63,463 nt of DNA from Gemmatimonadota bacterium. Its GTDB lineage: Bacteria; Gemmatimonadota; Gemmatimonadetes; Gemmatimonadales; Gemmatimonadaceae. The notes below the pieces were generated by a model. It searched no databases and had not been told where the DNA came from. It saw only the letters and a program-made list of their open reading frames with translations. Made by a program: the position numbers and the translations under genes. Each line of letters begins with the position of its first letter. Positions within the stretch are counted from its first letter, which is position 1. The stretch covers positions 1 to 63,463 of the forward strand of contig JARIEV010000005.1 in the NCBI GenBank assembly GCA_031127225.1, written 5' to 3'. Of this stretch, positions 18,371-26,067 are shown piece by piece.

Positions 18371-20095
18371 CTACGGAGCGCGCACCGCCGGTGCGATCGG
18401 CCCGCCGACCGTGACCTGCACCCGCGTGGCCTTGCCTTCGTTCTGGTTGTTGTTGTTCACCACCTGCAGCGTGAGTGTCGCTTGGCCGATCGCGATGCCG
18501 CTGACGCTCACGAGCGTGGACTGCGCGTTGGCCGTACCCACGGACACCCCAGGCGTGTCGCTGGTGACCACGACGTTCCGGTTGCGCAGCGTATTGCCGC
18601 GGCTGTCCAGCAAGGTGATGGCGAACGCACTCGTCACGCCGCGGCTGACCGTGAACGCCGCGTTCGTGAGGTTCGCGACGATCGTGTCGACCGGCGTCTG
18701 CTGGATGATCACCGTGCTCTGCCCGAGGCGCGCCTCCGCCGTGGCCCCGATGTTCACCGTGCCCGCGGCGATGGCGGTCACCAGACCCGTGCTCGAGACC
18801 GTCGCCTTCGTCGGGTCGCTGGTCAGCCACTCGAGCGGACGATCGGAGACCTCGCGGCCGGTGGAGTCGGTGACAACCGCGCGCAGCTGCGTCGTGGCCC
18901 CTTCCTGTACGGAGACCTGCACCGGCGACAGCGTCACCGTGGCCACCGGCACGTTCGTCACCGAAAGTTGGACCGTGTCCGAGACCCCTTCCGCCGTGGC
19001 GATCACCCGCGCCGTCCCGAGCGAGAGTCCGGTCACGATGCCGGCCTGCGTCACGCCGATCACCGTGGGCGTATTCGTGGTCCACGTGGTGATGCGTCCC
19101 GACGGTACCTGCGAATTCGTGGAATCGAGCAGCGCCGCCGAGAAGCCGCGCGGAATGCCCAGGCGGAGCGATCCGGTGCGCTGCTGGATCACGACCTGCA
19201 CGATGCGTGGGTCGACCGCCTGAATGCTCGCGCTGCAGGTGACCTGCGCGTTTTCGGCCGGCGACGCCGTGATGGTGGCGGTGCCGGCCTTCCGCGTGGT
19301 GGCGAGGCCGGTGTTGGATACCACGGCCACAATCTCGTTGCTGCTCGTCCACACAATCGGACGGCCCTGCGACGGGATGACATTGTTGGCGGTGTCGCGC
19401 ACCACGAGCGTCGGTTGCACGCTCTGGGACACCGTGACTTTCGACGACGACGGGCTCAGCGAACAGCTACCGATCGGGATGTCCGTCACGGTGATGTTGG
19501 CACTGCCCACCGTCTGGTCGGCCGTGGCCGTCACGACGACACTGCCCGGCGCGATCGCCGTGACCTTGCCGCTCTGATCGACCGACAGGATTGACGAGTT
19601 GCTGCTACTCCACCGGAACGTGCTACTGGTGATGATGGTGTTCTGGTTGTTGCGTGCCGTCGCCACGAGGTCCCGCGTGTTGGTGCGGCGCAGCGTGAGC
19701 ACGGACGGGTTGATGATCACCGTGGCCGCGACTTCCGGCGTCACGGTCACGGGGACCGAGGCGCTCTTGCCGTCGGCGACGGCCGAGACCGTGGCGCCGC
19801 CAATCCCGACCGCGATCACGTTCCCCTCCGTGGTCACCGTGGCGACCGCGGTGTTGCTGGAGGAGTAGGCGATCTTCTTGTTGCGGATCGAATTGCCGTC
19901 GCAATCGAAGGCGGTGCCCACGATGGCCGAGGCACTGTTCACCGGCAGTGTCAGTGTGGCCGGTGCCACCGAGACGGTGCAGGCATCCGGCGTGACCTTG
20001 AGGTCGAGGCAGCCGGCGAGCCCGAGCAGGGCCAGCGCAGCAGCGGTCGCGCGAATCGTCGCGCGGGTGTTCGCAATGGGGGCAGCGACCCGCAT
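18371..20095 (-). CDS. Multi-domain Ig-like (Big_2 type) lipoprotein
   Basis: About 574 residues from ATG 20095, chosen because it puts a lipoprotein signal (A-A-L-A-L-L-G-L-A-G-C) at the N-terminus; the frame extends 20 codons further. The rest is five or six bacterial Ig-like repeats, with recurring elements such as V-S-V-A-P-A-T-L-T-L-P-V, A-I-A-P-G-S-V-V-V-T-A-T-A, W-T-S-S-N-E and W-L-T-S-D-P-T-K-A-T-V. Such proteins display stalk-like domains at the cell surface, sometimes for adhesion; no binding domain is evident here. Monocistronic, with a terminator hairpin downstream. Confidence 0.82.
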   Translation of the reverse strand: MRVAAPIANTRATIRATAAALALLGLAGCLDLKVTPDACTVSVAPATLTLPVNSASAIVGTAFDCDGNSIRNKKIAYSSSNTAVATVTTEGNVIAVGIGGATVSAVADGKSASVPVTVTPEVAATVIINPSVLTLRRTNTRDLVATARNNQNTIITSSTFRWSSSNSSILSVDQSGKVTAIAPGSVVVTATADQTVGSANITVTDIPIGSCSLSPSSSKVTVSQSVQPTLVVRDTANNVIPSQGRPIVWTSSNEIVAVVSNTGLATTRKAGTATITASPAENAQVTCSASIQAVDPRIVQVVIQQRTGSLRLGIPRGFSAALLDSTNSQVPSGRITTWTTNTPTVIGVTQAGIVTGLSLGTARVIATAEGVSDTVQLSVTNVPVATVTLSPVQVSVQEGATTQLRAVVTDSTGREVSDRPLEWLTSDPTKATVSSTGLVTAIAAGTVNIGATAEARLGQSTVIIQQTPVDTIVANLTNAAFTVSRGVTSAFAITLLDSRGNTLRNRNVVVTSDTPGVSVGTANAQSTLVSVSGIAIGQATLTLQVVNNNNQNEGKATRVQVTVGGPIAPAVRAP

Positions 20096-20388
20096 GCAGG
20101 TCCGTCCTGTCAACAAAAGTGAATGAGCCATCCCGGAAGATCGCCCGGATGGCAATGTCCAACCTAGACGCGCAGTGGGGGCCAGCCGTAACCGTTACAG
20201 CGCTGGCACGCGACGGCGGCTTGAGAGAAGGTGTCCGGCTGCCCCCGTAGCGGCAAGCGGCGTCGGCTGCGCGCCGGTGATCGTGCGTACCCGCCATCGT
20301 CGTCGTGGTGCCGCGTCCTGCCGCGGCCGCCTGCGCACCCGACACGGTAGCGGGACACTCCCGCCGCCGTGCAACTTACCCCGCGCTG
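20096..20388. other. Divergent intergenic region, 293 bp
   Basis: It separates the Ig-like lipoprotein (minus) from the glycosyltransferase (plus) and must hold both promoters. I found no convincing -10/-35 pair, no stable hairpin and no credible small ORF. Confidence 0.4.
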
Positions 20389-21984
20389 ATGACGATACCG
20401 GTTGACCGTGCCACCACACTCTCCCGCGAGGCCCCTGCCGTCTCGTGGACTGCCGCGATGGCTTGGATCCTCGCGGCGGCCGTGCTACGTACCGGACTCA
20501 GCGGTCTCGTACCGCTGCTCCCCGACGAGACGTACTACTGGGAGTGGTCGCGACAGCTCGCCGCCGGCTACTTCGATCATCCCCCCGGCATCGCGCTTCT
20601 GATTGCCGGCGGCACCGCCCTGCTCGGCGACACCCACGCCGGGGTACGCGCCGGCCCGGGGATGGCCGCTGTGCTCATGCATCTGGCGGCGGTTGCGTGC
20701 GCGTGGCAATTGGGGGGACGTGGCGCAGCGGGCCAGCGGGCCGCCACCCGCGCCGCCGCGCTGGTGACCCTGCTCCCGATCGCCACCTTGGGCCTGGTGC
20801 TGGCCACCCCCGACGCGGTGCTCTTCGCCGCCACCATGTTCGCCCTGTTCGGGGTCGAGCGCGCCCTCGCGGCACCGCTCCGCTCACGGCAGAGCCTCGC
20901 GTGGTGGACGGTGGCCGGCCTCGGTCTCGGCGCCGCGTTTGTGGCCAAGTACACCGCCGTGCTGCTCCCGATGGGACTGGTGGTGGCGTGCCTGCTGCAC
21001 CCGGCGTTGCGTCGCCGTTTTGCCGAGCCCGGGCCGTGGATCGCGTCGGTGGTGGCGCTGGCCCTGTTCGCGCCGGTGGTGGCGTGGAACGCATCGAACG
21101 ACTGGGCGTCCTTCCGCTTCCAGCTCGGTCACGGCTTCACCCCCAGTGCGCGGGGCAATCCCCTCTCCCGCGAGCTCGAGATGGTGGGCGGACAGATCGG
21201 CCTCGCGTCGCCGATCCTGTTCCTGCTCATGGCGGCCGCCGTCTGGCTGGCCATGCGCGACGGGTGGCGTATGCGCCGCGACCTCGATCCCACTGATGTC
21301 ATGACGCGCCGCTTCGCCCTGGCGGTCATTGCCGTGGTACCGCTGGCGTTCTTTGCCGTGAGCGCGTGGCGTCGGTCGGTGGAAGCCAACTGGCCGGCCA
21401 TGATCTATCCCGGGGCCATGATGCTGCTGGCCACCGCCGAGCAGCCGTGGTCGCACGGCCGCTGGTGGCGTCGTGGACAGGTGCTGGCCGCCGCGCTGAT
21501 CGTGGTGGTGGTGTGGCAGGCGGCCACGCCCATGCTGCCCGTGCCGCCGCGCAAGGATCCCATCGCGCGGGCGCATGGCTGGGACGTGCTGGCCCGCGCC
21601 GTGCAGCAGAGCCGGCAGGACGAGTTTCTGGCGGGGACCGCCGGTCGCTGGGTGGCCGCCGATCGCTATCAGGATGCGTCGGAACTCGCGTTTCACCTCC
21701 CCGATCAGCCCCGCGTGTTTGCGCTCAACCTCGGCGGCCGCACCAACCAGTACGATCTCTGGCCGAACGCCGCCGACGCCATCCGCCCCGGCGACGGGCT
21801 CGTGGTGGCGTTCGATGCCGATGCGAAGGGCGATTCCCTCGCCGGCGTGGTCGGCCGGTGGTTTGCCGCCACGAAACAAGGGGCCACGGTTCCGCTGCGG
21901 CGCGGGGACGGCGTGGTGACTACGCGTCGCCTCTGGCTCTTCCGCACGGCGCAGTTCGTACCGCCACGCGTGACGAAGCGCTGA
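20389..21984 (+). CDS. Glycosyltransferase family 39/83-type membrane protein (PMT/ArnT-like)
   Basis: About 531 residues with roughly ten hydrophobic helices. The hallmark of PMT_2/ArnT proteins lies in the first external loop: L-L-P-D-E-T-Y-Y-W-E-W-S followed by G-Y-F-D-H-P-P, where the D-E pair is the catalytic or metal-linked site. These enzymes use polyprenyl-phosphate sugars to glycosylate proteins or lipid A on the periplasmic side. The start at 20389 removes an unlikely proline/arginine-rich leader of 28 residues. Its TGA overlaps the crcB ATG by one base. Substrate is not inferable. Confidence 0.85.
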   Translation: MTIPVDRATTLSREAPAVSWTAAMAWILAAAVLRTGLSGLVPLLPDETYYWEWSRQLAAGYFDHPPGIALLIAGGTALLGDTHAGVRAGPGMAAVLMHLAAVACAWQLGGRGAAGQRAATRAAALVTLLPIATLGLVLATPDAVLFAATMFALFGVERALAAPLRSRQSLAWWTVAGLGLGAAFVAKYTAVLLPMGLVVACLLHPALRRRFAEPGPWIASVVALALFAPVVAWNASNDWASFRFQLGHGFTPSARGNPLSRELEMVGGQIGLASPILFLLMAAAVWLAMRDGWRMRRDLDPTDVMTRRFALAVIAVVPLAFFAVSAWRRSVEANWPAMIYPGAMMLLATAEQPWSHGRWWRRGQVLAAALIVVVVWQAATPMLPVPPRKDPIARAHGWDVLARAVQQSRQDEFLAGTAGRWVAADRYQDASELAFHLPDQPRVFALNLGGRTNQYDLWPNAADAIRPGDGLVVAFDADAKGDSLAGVVGRWFAATKQGATVPLRRGDGVVTTRRLWLFRTAQFVPPRVTKR

Positions 21985-22370
21985 TGAACAGGCTCACGCT
22001 GCCCCTCGTCACCGCGGTCGCGCTCGGGGGCGCGATCGGTTCGGTGGCGCGCTACGCCGTGGGTGTGTGGCTGGCGCGAGCGGGCGGCACCTTTCCGGTG
22101 GCCACCCTGCTCATCAACGTCACCGGCAGCTTTCTCATCGGCCTGTTCGCGCGCCTGTTCGAGGCGCCCGATGCCAATCCTGTGCTGCGTGCCGCACTGA
22201 CCGTCGGATTGTGCGGTGGCTTCACCACCTTCTCCACCTTCAGCGCCGAAACCATCGCGCTGTTGCAGCAGGGGCGGGCCGCACGCGCCGCCGTGTACGT
22301 CACCGTCAGCATCGTGGCCGGTGTGCTCGCCACGTTCGCGGGGCTGCTCCTTGGCCGCACGGCGCGGTAG
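21984..22370 (+). CDS. crcB: Fluoride ion channel CrcB/Fluc
   Basis: 128 residues and four hydrophobic helices, the usual Fluc size; two antiparallel subunits form the channel that expels fluoride. Family motifs are G-G-A-I-G-S-V-A-R-Y, L-I-N-V-T-G-S-F-L-I-G and G-L-C-G-G-F-T-T-F-S-T-F-S. The ATG shares one base with the stop of the glycosyltransferase (TGATG), so it is translationally coupled. I see no fluoride riboswitch before it, consistent with expression from the upstream promoter. Next gene starts 44 bp later. Confidence 0.95.
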   Translation: MNRLTLPLVTAVALGGAIGSVARYAVGVWLARAGGTFPVATLLINVTGSFLIGLFARLFEAPDANPVLRAALTVGLCGGFTTFSTFSAETIALLQQGRAARAAVYVTVSIVAGVLATFAGLLLGRTAR

Positions 22371-22414
22371 CCCACTCACTGTTCGCTCCTCCTGTCGATA
22401 CCCACCGCCCTCCG

Positions 22415-23806
22415 ATGACCGCTCCCACGATCCCCGCCGATCTCGCTGCCTGGTGCAGCGCCCACGAAGCGCGCGCGCAGGACGAACTGTTCGCGTTCCT
22501 GCGTATTCCGAGTGTGAGCGCTCGCACCGAGCACACGGCCGATTGCGCCGCGGCGGCGCAGTTCGTGGCGGATGCCCTCACGCGCATCGGGTTTACGACG
22601 ACCATCGAACCCACGCCGGGCCATCCAGTGGTGGTTGGTGAATGGCGCGGCGCCGGTGGCGACGCGCCCACGCTCCTGGTGTACGGACATTACGACGTGC
22701 AGCCCGCCGAACCCCTTGAGCTGTGGACCTCGCCCGCCTTCGAACCCACGGTGCGCGATGGACGCATCTATGCGCGCGGCTCAGTTGACGACAAGGGCCA
22801 GCTGTACCTGCACATCAAGGCCCTCGAAGCGCATCTCGCCGTGCGCGGGACGCTGCCCGTGAATGTGATCGTGCTGGCGGAAGGGGAGGAGGAAGTGGGC
22901 AGCGTGAATCTCGAGGCCTTTCTCGAGCGTGAGCAGGCGCGGCTCGCCTGCGATGCCGTGGTGATCTCCGACTCCACCATGTTCGCACCGGGCATCCCCA
23001 GCATCCTGTCGTCGCTACGCGGCATGGCGTATCTCGAAATCACCGTGCGCGGCGCCAGCGGTGATCTGCATTCCGGCATGTACGGTGGCGCGGTCGTGAA
23101 TCCGGCCATGGCGCTGGCCCGCATTCTGGCCACCATGCACGACGCCGACGGCCGCATCGCCATTCCGGGCTTCTACGACAACGTGCAGCCGTTCCCTGAG
23201 GCGGTGCGTGCGCAGATGCGCGCGTTGCCGTTCAGCGACGACACGCTGATGCACGAAGTCGGTGTGACGGCGCTGGGGGGTGAACCGGGGTACACCACGC
23301 TCGAGCGGTTGTGGACGCGCCCCACGTGCGAAGTGAACGGCCTGCTCAGCGGCTACACCGGCGAAGGTGCGAAGACCGTGCTCCCGGCCGTCGCGATGGC
23401 AAAGGTGAGCTTCCGCCTCGTGCCCGATCAGGCGCCCGAGGCGATCGGCGATCTGGTTCGCACACATGTGGAGCGGATGGCGCCGGCAGGTGTGACCGTC
23501 ACGGTCGAACATCTGCACGGCGGGCGTCCGTGGCGCGCCGATCTGCAGGGCCCGATCATCGAAGCCGGCAAGCGCGCGCTCGAAGCGGCCTTCGGTCGCG
23601 AGCCGGTCATCACCGGGGAAGGCGGGAGCATCCCCGTGGTCGGTGATTTCGAACGCATTCTCGGTGCGCCCGTGCTCCTGATGGGCTTCGGGCTTCCCGG
23701 CGAAAATGCGCACGCGCCCGACGAGTGGATCAGCGTGGCGAACTATCTCGGGGGCATCCGCGCGGCCGCCACCTTACTCGACGAGTATCGGGCGGCCACG
23801 CGGTAA
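22415..23806 (+). CDS. M20-family dipeptidase (CNDP/PepV-like metallopeptidase)
   Basis: 463 residues from ATG 22415; the open frame continues upstream through crcB in another frame and is not real. Metal-binding motifs of clan MH are intact: Y-G-H-Y-D-V-Q-P, S-V-D-D-K-G-Q, E-G-E-E-E-V-G-S and V-I-S-D-S-T, with a lid domain between. The C-terminal G-E-G-G-S-I-P-V-V-G-D-F is typical of the carnosinase-like branch. It probably hydrolyses dipeptides or N-acyl amino acids in the cytoplasm; there is no signal peptide. It ends 23 bp from the convergent chemoreceptor gene. Confidence 0.9.
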   Translation: MTAPTIPADLAAWCSAHEARAQDELFAFLRIPSVSARTEHTADCAAAAQFVADALTRIGFTTTIEPTPGHPVVVGEWRGAGGDAPTLLVYGHYDVQPAEPLELWTSPAFEPTVRDGRIYARGSVDDKGQLYLHIKALEAHLAVRGTLPVNVIVLAEGEEEVGSVNLEAFLEREQARLACDAVVISDSTMFAPGIPSILSSLRGMAYLEITVRGASGDLHSGMYGGAVVNPAMALARILATMHDADGRIAIPGFYDNVQPFPEAVRAQMRALPFSDDTLMHEVGVTALGGEPGYTTLERLWTRPTCEVNGLLSGYTGEGAKTVLPAVAMAKVSFRLVPDQAPEAIGDLVRTHVERMAPAGVTVTVEHLHGGRPWRADLQGPIIEAGKRALEAAFGREPVITGEGGSIPVVGDFERILGAPVLLMGFGLPGENAHAPDEWISVANYLGGIRAAATLLDEYRAATR

Positions 23807-23829
23807 GACCGCTGGCGTTTGGCGTGCGG

Positions 23830-25815
23830 TCAGAATGAACTGAGGATGTCGTCCGACGCGTCATCGTCGTCGAACGGGATCATCGCGGCCGCGTTCATCG
23901 GCAGCACTTCGTCCTGCGGCGCACGCATCCCGTAGGACGAGGACGCGGAGGGGCGCGGCTTGATCGGTCCCTTCGCCGCCGGACGCACCGGCGCCGCCGG
24001 ACGCACCGGCACCTTGGCCTTGGTCGCGCGCGACAGTGCCCGCGGCGACGCGAACGCCGGCGAATCGTTCAGCGCGGCCTGACGCCGCGACGTCGGACGT
24101 TCGCCGTACGGCGACTCGGCGCGGTGCCCCGCCGCGCCGCCATCGTACTGCGACGCCAAGTCCTGCATCTCCGCGGCCTGCGCCGACAGCTCGGCCGCCG
24201 CACTCGCCGATTCCTCGGCGTTCGCGGCGGTGCGCTGCGTAAGCCCGGCAATCTGTTCCATCGACGATGAGACCTCCGCCAGCTCGCGCTCCTGCTCGGC
24301 GGCGCCCTCGGCGATGTCGTTCATGATGGTGGACGCCCGCTGCACGCCCGTGCGGATCTCCTGTAGTCGTCGCGTAACAGACGCGTTGAGCTGCACGCCG
24401 GTCTCGGCCTTCTGGACGGATTCGTCGATCAGTGCGGCCGTGTTGCGCGAGGCATCCGAGGCGCGGATCGCGAGACTGCGCACTTCATCGGCCACCACCG
24501 CAAAGCCCTTGCCTGCGTCACCGGCGCGCGCCGCTTCGACAGCGGCATTGAGCGCCAGCAGATTGGTCTGGAAGGCGATTTCGTCGATCGTCTTCACGAT
24601 CTTCGCGGTCGCGTCGGCGGACCGCTTGATCTCGTCCACGGCGGTCGCCAGTGCGGCCATCCGCTCCACGCCCTGTTCGCTGTCGAGCGTGGCCCGCTCC
24701 ATGGCGGCGCGTGCCTCGTTGGCGTCGGCCACGTTGGCCTTCGTGCGGTCGCCCACGACCTTCAAGCGGTTGGACACCTGATCGATCGCGCCCGCCTGAT
24801 CGGTGGCGCCGCTTGCCAGATCCTGACTGCCGTCGCCGATCTCGCGTGCGGCCGAGTTCACCTGACCGATCGCGGTGGTGAGGGACGCAAACACTTCGGA
24901 AATGTTGTCGAGCGCCAGATTGAGCGAATCCTTGATCGCGGCATGCTCGCCGACGTACGGGCCCGTCACGCGGGCCGACAGATCGCGTCGCGCCACGCGC
25001 TCGAGCACCTGCTTGGCCTCGCTGAGCGGCTGCACCACGGCGTCGAGCATGCCGTTCGTGTCGGTCACCAGTTGCGCGTAGGCGCCGCGGAATTGCTCGG
25101 GGCGTCCCCGATGCGCGAGATTCCCCTGACGGGCCGCGTCGCTCACGCCACTGATCTCGCCCACGATCCCCTGCAGCGTGCCGGCAGCGTCGTTGATGCT
25201 TTTCGACAGCACGTCGTCGTCCGAACGCACGGCGACGGTCGCGGTCAGGTCGCCGGCGGCGAGCCGGTCGGCCGCGCGCGCCACGCCGCCGAGATAGTCG
25301 ATCAGCTCGCGGAAGGCCTTGGCGAGCGCACCGATCTCGTCGTCCCCGGTGATCTCGATCCGCTGCGAGAGGCGGCCACGGGCGATCTGCGTGGCGGCCT
25401 TCGCGAGGGTCTGGAGCGCATCGGCGATGCTCCGCAGCGTGCTCAGCGAGAGCACGCCGAGCACGAGCAGCGACACCGCCAACACTGCGCCCGTCACCCA
25501 GCGTTCCGTGGCCTGCGCGGCGCGCGCCTGGGCCGTGTAGGCCGCAAAGGCATCCCCAAAGGCCTGCACGGTGGCGGCATCATCGCGGGCCGTGCCGGCG
25601 CCCGTCGTCCCCTGCGTAGTCGGCGCCTGATCGAGGTGCCCCTGCAGCCGCCGGCTGGCCTCGAGTGCGGGCGCGGACGCCTGCTCGATCAGCGCAAGCC
25701 GCGCCGCCGACTGGCGTCCGAGCACGACGGTGGTGCCGAGCGTGACCAGAAAGCCGAGGGCGGCAACAGCCGGCAGGACCAGAATTCTGGCCCGGAGGGA
25801 AAGCGATCGGAGCAT
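23830..25815 (-). CDS. Methyl-accepting chemotaxis protein with multiple HAMP modules
   Basis: 661 residues. One helix near residue 15 and a second near residue 115 bracket a short periplasmic segment of about 75 residues. After the second helix I count a HAMP ([15 protein letters not shown]), a second (A-A-G-D-L-T-A-T-V), a degenerate third (A-R-Q-G-N-L-A-H-R) and a fourth (A-R-R-D-L-S-A-R-V), then the signalling domain with tip [17 protein letters not shown]. The C-terminal 110 residues are Pro/Ala/Arg-rich and end in an acidic tail ([10 protein letters not shown]); no CheR-binding pentapeptide of the NWETF kind. No che genes are nearby. Confidence 0.93.
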   Translation of the reverse strand: MLRSLSLRARILVLPAVAALGFLVTLGTTVVLGRQSAARLALIEQASAPALEASRRLQGHLDQAPTTQGTTGAGTARDDAATVQAFGDAFAAYTAQARAAQATERWVTGAVLAVSLLVLGVLSLSTLRSIADALQTLAKAATQIARGRLSQRIEITGDDEIGALAKAFRELIDYLGGVARAADRLAAGDLTATVAVRSDDDVLSKSINDAAGTLQGIVGEISGVSDAARQGNLAHRGRPEQFRGAYAQLVTDTNGMLDAVVQPLSEAKQVLERVARRDLSARVTGPYVGEHAAIKDSLNLALDNISEVFASLTTAIGQVNSAAREIGDGSQDLASGATDQAGAIDQVSNRLKVVGDRTKANVADANEARAAMERATLDSEQGVERMAALATAVDEIKRSADATAKIVKTIDEIAFQTNLLALNAAVEAARAGDAGKGFAVVADEVRSLAIRASDASRNTAALIDESVQKAETGVQLNASVTRRLQEIRTGVQRASTIMNDIAEGAAEQERELAEVSSSMEQIAGLTQRTAANAEESASAAAELSAQAAEMQDLASQYDGGAAGHRAESPYGERPTSRRQAALNDSPAFASPRALSRATKAKVPVRPAAPVRPAAKGPIKPRPSASSSYGMRAPQDEVLPMNAAAMIPFDDDDASDDILSSF

Positions 25816-26004
25816 GGAGTCTGACGGGTGACGACGTGAGGCAACCGGCCCGCGCGACTTCGCCCGTGCTCGATAGGCTAGGGTATCGGGATCGCGGTCC
25901 CGGCACTTGAGTTGCGCGCCCTTTCTGGCACCGCGCCGTCACACCACCGGCGGATTTGTCACGCCACCGGCACGCGAGCGTCGGCGTGACCGCCCCCGAA
26001 TCGA

Positions 26005-26043
26005 CCACGGGCCGGACGACGGTGATCGTCGTCCGGCCCGTGG
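26005..26043 (-). terminator. Hairpin terminator after rho
   Basis: A 17-bp perfect inverted repeat (26005-26021 with 26027-26043) and 5-nt loop, 25 nt after the rho stop. There is no U-tract on the minus strand, so it may act as an mRNA 3'-end stabiliser or a Rho-assisted site and not an intrinsic terminator. Confidence 0.7.
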
Positions 26044-26067
26044 CGGTGAAGCGTGGTTAGCGTCCGG

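Noticed and set aside
21900-21983. Fluoride riboswitch before crcB
   Set aside because: The preceding sequence is the coding end of the glycosyltransferase and shows no matching conserved motifs.
23807-23831. Terminator between the M20 dipeptidase and chemoreceptor genes
   Set aside because: Only a 6-bp stem forms and it overlaps the chemoreceptor stop codon.
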